Below, one piece after another: positions 38,324-50,106 of a stretch of DNA of 64,000 nt (positions are counted from its first letter, which is position 1; the number at the start of each line of letters is the position of its first letter). This stretch comes from Theobroma cacao. Taxonomy: Eukaryota > Streptophyta > Magnoliopsida > Malvales > Malvaceae. Position numbers and translations under genes: made by a program. The notes beneath the pieces were generated by a model. The model searched no databases and had not been told where the DNA came from. It worked only from the letters and a program-made list of their open reading frames with translations. Location: NCBI RefSeq assembly GCF_000208745.1, contig NC_030852.1:17592958-17656957 (forward strand), in the 5' to 3' direction.

Positions 38324-40172
38324 TGTCTTTTGTAGAAAAATAAAAAAGCTTATGAAATAGAGGAGACTTGACCAAAGAAAACCCAGATAAATAAATATAT
38401 ATATGTTGGGTGGGTGACTTGACGCTTACTTACCTAAAGCTATGAAGAGTCGGTGTATGTTTCCTTAATGGAACTTAATGTGTAAGATTTGCAATTCAAC
38501 CAACATCGTAGGGAAAGAGCGAGGCTTTAATGATTTTGGTCTTGATTGAATGCTGGGTGGGTGCTGATTATTTATGTGTGTTCAGCAAAGTAGATATTCC
38601 ACAACAAACATTAGGAAAGAAGTGACTTGGAAGCTAAAAAATACTTCGTTAGGACAGTTGAGCTTTCTAATTGTAACTTATTTTCTTGCGTTAAGGATTG
38701 AAGAAGAGGACAACATTCCTAATATTATTAGTTGGAATACAAACAAATTGTTTTAAACACGCCTTGATCCAACACCAAGATTTTCTATTTTCTTTAACAT
38801 TATATTATTGTCACCTCATTATCCTTATTATTAATTTTTTTCATTTGATTTGCCATTATTCTATGTTTTTGAACAAGTTAGAATTTTCTTAACGATCAAA
38901 TTAAACTAAACTAAACTAAACCAAATTACCTTGACCCAATTTTAACTATATACATATATTTCTTTATTTGAGTTAAATTTGAATTTTCTTTTCTAATAAA
39001 AACAAAAAAAAAGCAAAATTTATCCAAGAGCCAAATACAATAAAAATAATAAAAAAGAGCATTATTATTTCAATTTGATCATATTATTTTCAAAAATAAA
39101 ATACTACACATACTAACGTACACATAAAACAATTTTTCTTCTAACCACCAATAAATGCAAAGCTAAAATTCATATATATTAATTTCTTTCATTTGTCAAA
39201 TGAGTTTAAATATTAAGAAAAACGTAATATTTGATGCATTGACAATATATAGTTCTTATACACTATCAACTCATCAACTGCTGTCATCTAATTAATGAGG
39301 TAAAACTAAAAATTTTTAAGAACTTAAACTTAAATACTAAAAATTTTTTAATATGTTAAGTAAAAAAAAATTTAATTTTTTTACCTCATTAAAAGTCTAT
39401 TCTTTTTTATCCTACTCTAACTCCATTATCTTCTTTTTCGCTTCTTCTTCTTCTTCTTCTTCCATTAAAGTTAAGTTTGACAAAATTATCCAACTTCAAG
39501 AGATTTCAAGATAATTTTTACTTGTACTCACAAATTATTTCTTTTTATATGAAAATATTTCTATTTTTTTATTGTATTAAATACTCTTTTATCTTTTGAC
39601 TTGTATCCATACAAATCTTTAATTATAATAGAAAATTTAAAACTTTTGATTTGATTTATTACAAGATCATGTTATCAAGTCATAACTTTTGATTTAATTT
39701 GATTTATCACATAATCATGTTATCACATCATGTCATATAACATATAGATAAAAAAATACTAATTAGCGTTAAAACTGACCGTTATTAATTTTTCTCTAAA
39801 GTTAAGAACTTATGTGTGGATATAAATACAAAAATAAGGTCTTTTTAAATAAAATAAAAACATAAAAAAATTTACATAAATAAAATAATATAAGGTTTTT
39901 TTTAATATTTAAGTCTTTGTAAAGTAGATTGTGATAGGCACACATCATTTCAGAAAAAGAATCCATCCAGATTTCAGGGTCGACTACTTTGCTGCCCGAA
40001 GCTTACCTCACTTTTGGCTTTAGGCATCGGTTTATCGTTATTTTTGTTTGCACTGATTCCCATATATAATGTTGCAGTTCGCATGCAGTACTGTCATTTT
40101 GAAAATGTAATCAGGAGAAGAAGATACAGAGATTGCCTGTCCAAAACAATGGTTCTCAAAACAGGACATAAC
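38324..40172. other. RING 5' flank and VPS29 3' flank, copy 1
   Basis: This AT-rich region lies upstream of the truncated RING gene and downstream of VPS29. It contains a CTT microsatellite near 39443-39463. It is present in all three copies. No gene is supported; the short open frames on both strands are not conserved domains. Confidence 0.5.
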
Positions 40173-40326
40173 TCACCGTAGACAGCAAGACAAGAAACCA
40201 TCCCTCATGCCAAAATTTCTATCATTAACACGTACACAAATGATTGGATCACGTGTACTACAAACCGGTTGCATTTTGATGAATCCATGGAAAATGTTAA
40301 CAATAGCACATTGTAAACCCATAAGT

Positions 40327-40999
40327 TCAATGAGCAGAGTGAGTTGTGGCAGTTGTCTTCTTGAAATCAATTTTGTCAACTTTAACCTCTCCGTCTATGA
40401 GTTCATAGACATAGACCACGACACGTAGCCCATCAATATCCATGAGGACAAAGCTAGGGTTCACATCATAAGTGATGCTGCTGTATGCACCTGTAGCAGA
40501 CCCTGGGTTTATAACAACTCCTCCTTCATGTTTGTAAGCAGTGAACTGGTGGGTGTGCCCTGTCACAAGTATGTCGACATCCAGCTGCCTCTGTAGCATG
40601 GCTAGTGAGTCTAGGTCACCCCATGGAATAACCTTAAAGCATCAAGTCACAATAAGACTGATTAGTGTTGGCTGAAACACACAGATGAAGTAATAAATTC
40701 AGATATATTTCACAGCAGCAGGAGATGCATGGTTCATTATAATCTACATCTCTAGCAAACTAATTACTGATTTAAAATGCATAAAAACATTTAAAAGCCC
40801 TTCGAGATATTGTCTGATACCAAGAGATTCTTTTCTGTTCAAAGTGACAGAAGTATCATACCTGATGACCATGGCATAATCCCAACTTGAATTGCCCAAT
40901 AGTTAGTGTTTTGGTCTCGGGACATCTTGTTTCTTCATCATATTCACCTCTTGTAATATGCAAGTCAGGACAAAGAGACTTCAGGTAATCTTGAACTTC
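40327..40999 (-). pseudogene. VPS29: VPS29, copy 1, exons 2 and 3 only (first exon missing or in the gap)
   Basis: Exon 2 (40999-40862) and exon 3 (40632-40327, stop included) encode the same residues 45-191 as the intact copy 2. Exon 1 in copy 2 lies 1041 bases from exon 2, so here it would be expected near 42040-42171. That site holds unrelated sequence after the 496-base N gap. If the gap length is real, the first exon is lost and this is a pseudogene. If the gap is a placeholder, the gene may be complete. No coding damage is seen in the exons present. Confidence 0.75.
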
Positions 41000-41452
41000 C
41001 TGAAATAATAGTCCGAATTTGCTGAGCCAGTGGAAATTTAACAAGAAAAATGAAAAAGATACAAAAGTGAAATGTTAGAAATTTACAATTTCTATGGGGT
41101 GGTTCCCAAAGCAAGAAAAATGACAAACAGAAGTCACATTACATCCTTCTTTTTCTTTCCCTCTAATTTCCAATTTGGCTTATAAAGCTAAAAAATCAAC
41201 TTATTCAAATTCTTCACAGACTATTCAAATAAGTTATTAACTTTTTATTAATTTCTAAGTTTAAACCGTATATCAACTTCAGTCCTACTTTAACCTTTAA
41301 ATAGTAGAGAAAAGGCCACAGGAAAGTCAATGACTACTCATATGCATTTGACACCAAAGATGAAAGGAGAAGAGAGTATTATTGTTAGCAGTGAAAAAAG
41401 AGGTAGGTAAGAAATGCTAAAAACTACATATGGCAGGCAAGGCAGTACAGGA

Positions 41453-41948
41453 NNNNNNNNNNNNNNNNNNNNNNNNNNNNNNNNNNNNNNNNNNNNNNNN
41501 NNNNNNNNNNNNNNNNNNNNNNNNNNNNNNNNNNNNNNNNNNNNNNNNNNNNNNNNNNNNNNNNNNNNNNNNNNNNNNNNNNNNNNNNNNNNNNNNNNNN
41601 NNNNNNNNNNNNNNNNNNNNNNNNNNNNNNNNNNNNNNNNNNNNNNNNNNNNNNNNNNNNNNNNNNNNNNNNNNNNNNNNNNNNNNNNNNNNNNNNNNNN
41701 NNNNNNNNNNNNNNNNNNNNNNNNNNNNNNNNNNNNNNNNNNNNNNNNNNNNNNNNNNNNNNNNNNNNNNNNNNNNNNNNNNNNNNNNNNNNNNNNNNNN
41801 NNNNNNNNNNNNNNNNNNNNNNNNNNNNNNNNNNNNNNNNNNNNNNNNNNNNNNNNNNNNNNNNNNNNNNNNNNNNNNNNNNNNNNNNNNNNNNNNNNNN
41901 NNNNNNNNNNNNNNNNNNNNNNNNNNNNNNNNNNNNNNNNNNNNNNNN
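41453..41948. other. Assembly gap, 496 N
   Basis: A run of 496 undetermined bases. The sequence to the left is copy 1 VPS29 intron 1, and the sequence to the right is unrelated to the matching part of copy 2. Confidence 1.
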
Positions 41949-42465
41949 AAAATGAGGATAAAGGAAGACCATGTGCCGGAAAAATATCCTGGTGGTGGAA
42001 AATTACAATTTTGCCCCTGAGGTGGGGAAAATTATCATTTTACCCTATACTCCAAATTATACCGAAATTTAAAATTTTTCACTTCTAAACCTCAATCATA
42101 CTCCAATAAGTCAAATTATACCCCAATAAGTCCAATGGGGTCAAAAAAATCTTTTCTAAAAGTTTTCATTTTATCCCCAAGTGGCAATGACCATTTTGCC
42201 CTAGTTAGTGAAAATTCCGATTTGACTCAAAATTGATCCTCGAACTCCAAATTACCATTTTAAAGTCATCCATGAACTGTGAAACTCTTAATCTCACCTT
42301 TAAATTCCTATTTGATCTAGTTCGAGGATTAAATAAACTTTGTTGTACCTCTAGGTACAATACCGACTTTTGTAAATTTTTCGGGACTCTCCTAGCATGC
42401 AATCATGCTATCATCACATGTATGTCATGAATAGTATTTTATAAGGTCGGGCTTTACAGAATGGA
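41949..42465. other. Unclassified, repeat-like sequence
   Basis: Sequence with several restatements of words such as AATTATACC and CCAATAAGTC, in the style of plant LTR sequence, but without recognisable ends. No gene. Confidence 0.35.
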
Positions 42466-42479
42466 TTTTGGAGGATGAG

Positions 42480-42790
42480 TTGTTGCAGCCGCCATGGGGC
42501 TTTACTAGGATTGGATACCTAAGACACAACATTTTTAGAGTCAGATTCAATGATAATGTTACTGGAGTTCACCCAAGAAGAGGCAGTAACAAGACTATGG
42601 CCTCTCTCACTGCCAGAACCTCTACAAGGTTAACATTACCCCAACCAGCTTTTTTAGAAAAATAAGCTTAACAGCACCAGTGTCATCTTGTAACACCCCT
42701 TCAATGCCAAGATGACCTGGACAGCCCGTAGCAGCTCATCAGTATTGAATTTGAACCAACTGTTAGGCGGACACTCCCATGAAACCTTGG
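42480..42790 (-). pseudogene. LINE RNase H remnant
   Basis: The minus-strand translation reads ECPPNSWFKFNTDE, then after a frame change GVLQDDTGAVKLIF, which resembles the start of the plant LINE RNase H domain. It is the last recognisable part of ORF2. Confidence 0.55.
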
Positions 42791-43049
42791 ACTTAATTTG
42801 CTTCCTTGAGGTGAGGGCCAAGGCAAAGGAAAGAACATGAATAATATCAATGATGGAGGTGTTATAGTCAGGCCACTTAGATTTGGCCTACCATGCCAGC
42901 CGCAATTTAATGATTTTCATCACGTTCGTAGGATCCCAAAATTTTCCATCAAAAATCATTTCATTTCTATAAAGCCCAATGGACCAAATAATGGTGAAGA
43001 AAGACATTCTCCACACTTTTCTTCTTAGTATATTCACTTGGTGGGAGTT

Positions 43050-43316
43050 TCAAGCCTTAAAAAATGACACAACATTTTTTGGCATGCAAGTAATTATATC
43101 CCATTCGACACACCATGAGCACCACAATCTCCAAGATTCGTAACAAGTAAAGAAAATGTGGTTAACCGATTCTATACCATTATTGCATAACGCACACAAG
43201 GACGCCTCAAGTTGCATAAGATTTCTTTTAACAAGTTCCTCTTTGACAGTGACTCTGCCCCTAAGGACTTTCCATACAAAGATCTCCACCTTCGAGGGAG
43301 CTAAACCAGCCCACAC
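43050..43316 (-). pseudogene. LINE zf-RVT domain
   Basis: An 88-residue open piece contains WAGLAPSKVEIFVWKVLRG and CALCNNGIESVNHIFFTC, with the Cys and His spacing of the zinc-binding domain downstream of plant LINE reverse transcriptases. Confidence 0.8.
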
Positions 43317-43802
43317 ATTTTTCCATAATTCTGTATCCGCGTCACAATTACTTAAAATAGATTTGCATAAGGAGTTAGCAGAGTAATTACCATTTAGGGT
43401 GAATTTCTAAATTAATTTATCATTAGTCTCCATATCGAGATGGATACCCTGCAGACAGCTCATGAACTGCTCATAAGCCTCTTTCTACCAGTTAAACTCG
43501 TTTCATTGTAACTCAACATGCCATTGCCACATTCGATTGGTCCAAGAACCAAACTCACAAACCTTTCCGATTTTGTTTGTAGCAAGAGTGAAGATATGAG
43601 GGAAAGCAACTTGGAGGATAATGCCTTCAATCCACTCGTCATCGCAGAAGTAAATATTAACACCATTCTTGATCAAGTATATAATACCTACACAAAGAAA
43701 AGAAGAAAAGCTCTCTGAAGGGGTAAGTGCACATGTAATGTTTTTCCAAATGGTAGACATGTGCCTATCACTTGGATTACAAGGTAATAGACTCAAGTTA
43801 TC

Positions 43803-43819
43803 CCCCCCCCCCCCCCCCA
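43803..43819. repeat. Homopolymer of about 17 C
   Basis: A pure C run within the LINE, read as poly-G in the sense direction. It breaks the ORF2 frame between the reverse transcriptase and zf-RVT parts. Confidence 0.9.
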
Positions 43820-44330
43820 TTTTTCCCTATAATTGTTGAGCGCCACAAACTCTCATTTTCCTCACTATATCTCCAAAGCCATTTATTTAAGAGCGCTCTG
43901 TTCTTCAATTAGAGATCAATTAAACCAAGTCCCACATAGTTTTGAAGATTACAAACTGACTCCCAATTCACCCAGTGTATGCACCTCTTTTCATCTGAGC
44001 CACCCCACAGGAAACGTTTCTGAATCCAATCAAGTTCCTCTTTCACCCCATATGGTATTTCAAATAAAGACATAAAATAAATCGAAAGACCTGCAAGGAC
44101 CGAATGAATCAATGTAACCCTCCCTCCAATAAAAAACATTTTGGATTTTCATCCTGTGAGTCTCATAACAAATTTATCAATTATCGAGGTGTCAGATACT
44201 AATAGAGTGATATCTCACCCTTAATGGAAGACCCAAGTAAGTAGTAGGAATGGATCCAACCGAACATGGAATTTTATCTACCCAAGCTTGAACAACATCC
44301 CCCCACCTTAATGCTGTATAAACTACTTTT

Positions 44331-45107
44331 TCAAAAGTTGATCTTGAGTCCATAAATAACCTGAAAGCACCTTAGAACTCTCTTGACTTTCAAAACACTC
44401 TCGAGATCCGATTTACTGAAAATCATGGTGTCATCCGCATATTGCAAATAAGAGATGATAAGACCACTATTGTCAATTTCCACTCCTTTACATAGCCTTG
44501 TAGCAGTAGCCTTGTACATGAGAGCACTAAGCACCTTGGCTACAAGATTGAAGAGAAACGGAGGAAAAAGGCATCCTTAGTGTAACCTTCACCTTAGTTT
44601 GATTTTTTGAGAAGGGGACCCATTGACCAAGACCGAAATAGCAACGGTAGTAATACGTGACATGATCCATTTTCTCCACCGTTCACCAAATCCCATCTTA
44701 CCCATGACGAATTCAAGGAAGAACCAGTCCACACTGTTAAAAGCCTTCTCAAAGTCCACCTTATAAAAGACCCTACCTTCTCTATTTTTTTGAAGATAGT
44801 CAACGAGTTCATTAGCAATTAACACATAGTCCGTAATTTTTCTTCCTTTATTAAAAGCAAATTGGTTTGGGCTAATAACATTCTCAATAACCACTCTGAG
44901 TCTATTGGCTAAAACCTTCGCCACAACCTTATACATGCTCCCTACCAAGCTGATTGGTCTGTATTCTGTAAGATCTGTGGGGTTATTACATTTAGGAATA
45001 AGTGTAATAAAGGAAGTGTTCATTCTTTCATCAAAGTTACCAGTATCATAAAAGTTGGTCATGAATGACATAACTTCCCCTTTAATTTTTGACCATTGAG
45101 CTTTCAA
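44331..45107 (-). pseudogene. LINE reverse transcriptase
   Basis: Two overlapping open pieces show the reverse transcriptase domain: FITLIPK and YRPISLVGSMYKVVAKVLANR (45107 side), QFAFNKGR, YKVDFEKAFNSVDW, and then the catalytic YADDTMIF at about 44430. The core is recognisable, but frame changes separate the palm motifs. Confidence 0.9.
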
Positions 45108-45616
45108 AAAATTGAAATTGAAGCCATCCGGCCTAAGAGCTTTGTTTCCATCACAGCTAAAAATTGCCTATTTCACTTCCTCTTTAGAGAATCGACATTC
45201 AAGATCATGAGATATCTGTTCAGGTAACATTATAAGCTCCACGTCTCAATCAGTAAGTTTAGTTATTGGTTTGTGCCCGTATAGCTTCTCAAAGTGCTGT
45301 GCCACCTCCTCTTTAATACCAGACGGATCAGTGATCTCAATACTGTTAACCTTTAGTTTATCAATCTGATTCCTTATTTTCCTAGAGGAAGCAACAGCGT
45401 GAAAGTATTTGGTGTTTCTATCCCCCTCTAAAAACCATTTAACTCTTGATTTTTAATGTTAAGATCTTTTTTCCACTTGATAAAGTGACCAAAGATCAGC
45501 CTTCAACTTAGCAATTTCTACCCTATGTGACCCTTTTACACTGCTAGCCTGCCACTTTTGAAGTTTCCTCTAAATCTCAGCCTCCAAGACTTTAATTTTA
45601 TGTTGGAAGTTGCCAC

Positions 45617-46479
45617 CTAGTGATGTCTGCCATCTTTTAATGGCTGGTTTGGTAGCTCGGAGTCTTTGCCAAAGCTCTCCACCCTTTCCATGTTTCTTGC
45701 CACTCTCCTCCCATGCCGCAACAAAAACCTCCTTACAACTTTCCTTATTAAGCCAGTGGTTATAGAATCTGAAGGGTTTTGGTCCTTAATCAACATCATC
45801 CTCATGAAGTATAATCGGATTATGATCAGAAGAGAGAGTGGGGAACATACCTGCCTTAAGGTTAGGAATCTCTCTAGCATATCAGCAGCCATAAGAAATC
45901 TGTCCAACCTACTAAAGGTGACTTCCTCCCTATTATTACACTAATCGAATTTGCTACCACTCAAAGGAAGATCTAAAAGACCAACATCCACAAACTGCTT
46001 GAAACGTACCATTTCCCTTTTATTCGACACGCCCCTTACTCTTTCGTGGTCCCATAAGACTGCATTGAAGTCGCCTCCCAAACACCAAGGCAATGCTATC
46101 TCTCGCATGATTCCCAATAGTTCAATCCAAACATCCTCCTTTAACTTGTCATTATTTGGTGCGTAAATATTACCAGACCCGCATGCCCAATCCTTATCGT
46201 TGATTTTACTTGTCATGAGAATATAGTTCCTGCCCACGTAACTGTTATCGAAAGAGAAAAAGTCTTCTTGCCATAAAGTGATAATCCCCCCTAATACACC
46301 ATCCGACTCCACTGTCAGACCCTTCCACCTAGCGTATTAAAGGTTTTTTTATTAACTTTTTTTAGTTTCGTCTCTTGAAGCATTACCACATTTGGTTTCT
46401 CATAATCCACCAATTTTTTAATAGCTCTGCATTTCTCATTCCTGCCAATACCTTTAACATTCCATGTAAATAATTTCAT
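45617..46479 (-). pseudogene. LINE apurinic-type endonuclease domain
   Basis: The ORF2 start at 46479 gives FTWNVKGIG, then VVMLQETK with the catalytic Glu, and LGGDFNAVLWDHER with the GDFN motif. It is followed by LDRFLMA-like sequence near 45900. The order fits the endonuclease that nicks target DNA for LINE insertion. Stops (for example near 46310) break the frame. Confidence 0.85.
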
Positions 46480-46540
46480 AAATAGATTATAAGAACTCCA
46501 AGACCTTATCGGGCATCATGCTTTAAGTCGTGCCTTCCTC

Positions 46541-48300
46541 CTACATCTCCCTTTCTAATCTTGTAAATTCCGCCACCATTGTTTCTCTACTGTCAACAAA
46601 CATCAAACCCAATATTTCTGCTATCGCATGTGTGATCTCTGCCTCTTCCTTAATTACTTGATTCCTATCAGTAATGTCGTCACTAACTGAAGCGTCTTGG
46701 ACATCTTTGCATTTTGTCTCATTTCGTACCCGAGTTGAATTCCTTTGTTTGGACTTTCTTGACACAACTTTAACTGCCTCTACTTTGGTTTTTGAGACCA
46801 CCGGTTTGAGATTTGTTGCCTCAAAGTTCAAAAAGATTTAATAGGGGCGTTAACCAGCTGCCTCTGTGCTCTAGAACCAATTGAGTTTCTCTCAGTGTGG
46901 TCTCCCTCATAACATCATGTTTCTAGAGGACCAAATTGCTCACCACAATTCTTGACCTCAGATTCAAAGGTGTTTACTGAACCTTCCTCCAAAGTGGCGA
47001 ATTTCGTTTATTTACAATGTGATTTCTTACCTTTGTTGTTAAACTTCCACCTCTCCAACGATCTGCCAATGAATCGTCTTTTCTTGATTCGGTCATTGCA
47101 AGCACGACCTACCTTTACTTTGCTTGATTTCCTTCCCTGGCCACCTTTGCTGATCCACTTGGCAAGCGGGAGATCTCTAACTGAATCTCTAGAGTCACCC
47201 GTTAGTTCCTCTTCTTCCTATACAAAAACTTCTATCAAAATCTCAGCTTCACCATTCTTTATAATTGACATTCCCCAATTTCCAGGAGCTCCCAATATGC
47301 CCTCAACAGTCTTGAGGATTTGAAGGACTTCATGGGCTAGATTACCAACAGCTGATTTAGTATCCTCTAAACAAGGCTCGCCCCATTTGGTAATGACTCC
47401 AATAGGAGAAAGGGATCTTTTAGGACTAGGTCGAGTCTTACTAATCCCCCCAAAATTCCAACATCTTTTTAGAGAGCTCATATGCCATGTGTGGACTTTA
47501 ATCCCATTCATAAATTCTTTAGCATGATGAGTGACATGTCTCACTTCTTGTTCAAATTCCTTTGGGTTATCCATGGAGTCAACTGGGTCATCATGGAGAA
47601 AGGTCTTAAGGGTTTTGGTGGGATTTGGGCCCATATGGCCCACCTCTGGCCCATACTTTTTTAATCCAGAATCATTGCATTGGTGAAGAAATTGCACTGA
47701 CCCATGGGTTTGACCTTGTGCAACTTTAATTTGAAAACTACCAAACCGACTTAGAGGTTGCACAAGAATCGAGGAGTTTTTCTCTTCACTGCTTGGATCA
47801 ACTGAAGGTTCGTCGATGACGGGGATCGTCAATTGCCCTTTGAGTTCCATCATCTCCTAAGATTTAGATAAGAGTTTTCCATCCACTGATTAATTCCCCG
47901 AACATGGTAATCTTTCATTAAAATTAGTATCCACCATAGCCTGAATCAAGAACTAGGATTTGTCAACATGCAATCGAGTAGTCAAGGGAAAGATGGATCT
48001 GTCACGCACCTCCACCAATAACAAAGCACGGTCAAATCTCTTTTTGGAGGAAGTGGATCCGTCAACCTTAATGAAGTTACCCCATTTATTTCCAAGCATT
48101 CTAAAAAAATCCTCATGCCATAAATACCAAGGGATATTTTTAACCACCACCCAAGTTGCAGTATTAATGCTTGTTCTCTCCTCCTTAAATAGCTTTAAAG
48201 ACTTGAACCAAGGCCTAAATGAGTCCCAATACAACTCAGTGAGAGACTCCATGATGTCCTTGTTTTCAAAGATAACCACAACTTGACGTTTCTCAATCAA
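46541..48300 (-). pseudogene. LINE ORF1 middle and tail, DUF4283-like
   Basis: The piece at 48300-47953 has a TWVVVKNIPWYLWHEDFF segment typical of DUF4283-type parts of plant LINE ORF1. It continues as a low-complexity tail (47853-47218) and a Lys- and Arg-rich end (46831-46541). Frames change between pieces. Confidence 0.65.
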
Positions 48301-48639
48301 TCTAATTTCAACATCAATCTCCTCCTTTTTCAGTGCATCATGAATTTCCTAAAGTTTGACTGCCTATGTTAAAATTCCTACAACACTATTGAACACCCAT
48401 TCCATATTCTTCCCTCTAGCAGAGAGGTCACACCAAACTTCAGGAAAAGAAATCTTCTTAATCAGTCTACCTTGTGAATGGTTTCTTGGGTGTCGTTTAG
48501 GTTGGCCTCTTATATACGCACTTAGAGGAGGGAACTTGATTCCGTTAACAACTTCCTTGAAAGCCCGACCATTAGTTCTAGCATCAGAGGATATTGTCCT
48601 AATTAACTGGGATTCACCTTTCTTTTAACTGACTTGATA

Positions 48640-48850
48640 GGAGTTTCTTGGAGTAGCATCTTTCACAACAAGATATCTTCCATACATCACTCATCGGTCC
48701 CCACATTGAATTGCTCTGTTCTTCTCTTCCTTGCCTTTAAATCTGACAAAGACATATGAACCTTTGTTTTCATTGTTACCTTGTCGGATGAAAACATCCA
48801 TCACTTTCTCGAATGGGGAGAACCAATTTTTAACATCCATCCAAAGTCGT
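48640..48850 (-). pseudogene. LINE ORF1 RNA recognition motif
   Basis: From Met at 48840 the minus strand reads MDVKNWFSPFEKVMDVFIRQ, then an RNP1-like GSYVFVRF and a YGRYLVVKDA end, the pattern of an RRM. An in-frame stop lies inside it, near 48695. RRMs occur at the start of ORF1 in many plant LINEs. Confidence 0.75.
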
Positions 48851-49030
48851 TTTGAGGCTCAGGTTTTCTCTCCAGCGATCAAGTTTGCAAAGGACCCTTT
48901 CATTTTGCCCTCCTCTTGTGGCTTGTAGACCGTAAGGTTTCAGGTTCCGTCGATCTTCGAATTTCAAACAAGCTCTGTCAGACACTCTCTGTCTCTCTCT
49001 TCCTATTTCTCTCTCTTTCTTTCTCATCTC

Positions 49031-50106
49031 GTGTTTTTTTTTTTCATATAGAGACTAGATCTACATTTTTAATAAAGTAGAAAAACTAGCTACATAATGT
49101 AACAAAAAAATTAGAAAAGTATCAATTAAAGAAATCGTAATAAATTTATTATTAAAAACAATTTGGTGCTCAAGTGAAAAGAAGGAAGATCTCCGAAACT
49201 AGTTCTCTATTTTGTAGGTACCCTTCCAGGATTGCCATTCATGCTATTTTATGTATGTGTGTGTTGTTGAAACCTAATCAATCTGTGTCAGTCCAGCTTC
49301 TCTAGCTCGTGTCTTATGGCTACCAAGTGCTTGTTGTGCACTATCTAGTAGCAGAATTCAACCACATGATTCTCTGTTCTGCTCCTTAACAAAGGAAGGG
49401 CAAGCCAGCTACTGCTATTATAAGGAGAAACTTGCCATAAGCTTTTTCCTTTCAACTCCAATTACTGGTAAAGAGATTCTTAAAAATGACTTCACAAAGG
49501 ATTCCAATTGGTGGACAATACAAGAGAATTGCAAGGATTAGTAAGAAAAAGACATCTAATGATACGAATTTGGTAAGTACTAGATTTTGGGTTTGAGTTT
49601 GGTGTTTGTATATGTGGTGTAATTTTTTTTTTAATTTTTTACAATCATAAATAATTTTTTTTCCATCATCCCAACGAATATAAGCAAATTAAAGAGCATT
49701 GAACAACTTTAAATAGTTATCTCTTATGAATATATGTTTGATTTATTTTTCTCTACTAATTTCACTATGTATCTAAATGTGCTTTTACTTGACGAGTGTG
49801 ATTTATGATTACTTTCCTAACTCCATAACGTAAGAATGCTCAAGTTGGCAAGTCGAATTAATTAGAATCTAATTTAATCTTTATCCAATTATCTGAGAAA
49901 TTAAATATGATTCATATATATCCTTTCAAATCTCTATAAAAGAAAAGAGATATAAGAGAAGCAAACCAAATTAGTTAAACATAAGTAAGCTGAAATCCTG
50001 TTAACATTGCCAAGTTACACATCCTACATCACTTTGTTAAAGACAAAATTAAAATTGTATGAATGGAACCATCTCCAATTAATACCAAAGATCCAACTTG
50101 AGTACA
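49031..50106. other. Spacer between the LINE and the RING gene
   Basis: AT-rich sequence with no strong gene. A short plus-strand open piece with Met at 49486 and a good GTAAGT donor after 49572 encodes 29 basic residues (MTSQRIPIGGQYKRIARISK...). It resembles a first exon, but nothing suitable is seen after it. The part near 50100 is the 3' end of the RING gene. Confidence 0.4.

Larger units (their letters stand above)
33299..41452. repeat. Segmental duplication, copy 1 (epimerase block)
   Basis: The block matches 56291-64000. From about 35986 to 38890 the two are collinear with no net indel (constant offset 22989) and only rare substitutions. Upstream (33299-35900) they differ by a few percent with small indels. 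The segment 37915-41452 also matches copy 2 at 50336-53884. Copy 1 ends at the N gap. Confidence 0.95.
42470..49030 (-). mobile_element. Degenerate L1-type plant LINE with ORF1 and ORF2
   Basis: Reading the minus strand: ORF1 (about 49025-46541) with an RRM and a DUF4283-like part, then ORF2 starting at 46479 (MKLFTWNVKGIG) with endonuclease, reverse transcriptase, zf-RVT and RNase H parts down to about 42480. The order is that of plant L1/LINE elements with an RNase H domain. It is broken by many stops and frameshifts. I could not identify a poly-A tail or target-site duplication. The insertion separates copy 1 from copy 2 of the duplicated block. Confidence 0.85.

Noticed and set aside
38574..38892. 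Short plus-strand frames present in all three copies (also at 51009 and 61563)
   Set aside because: Their conservation only reflects the recent duplication; the composition is that of non-coding AT-rich DNA.
40173..40428. Frames of 68 and 73 residues repeated in the three VPS29 copies
   Set aside because: They overlap the VPS29 last exon or 3' UTR in other frames and show no domain.
41414..42088. Long open frames of up to 224 residues across the N run
   Set aside because: They exist only because undetermined bases cannot contain stops.
47218..47853. A 211-residue minus-strand frame taken as a separate host gene
   Set aside because: It lies between the DUF4283-like and endonuclease parts of the LINE, in the same orientation, and fits the ORF1 tail.
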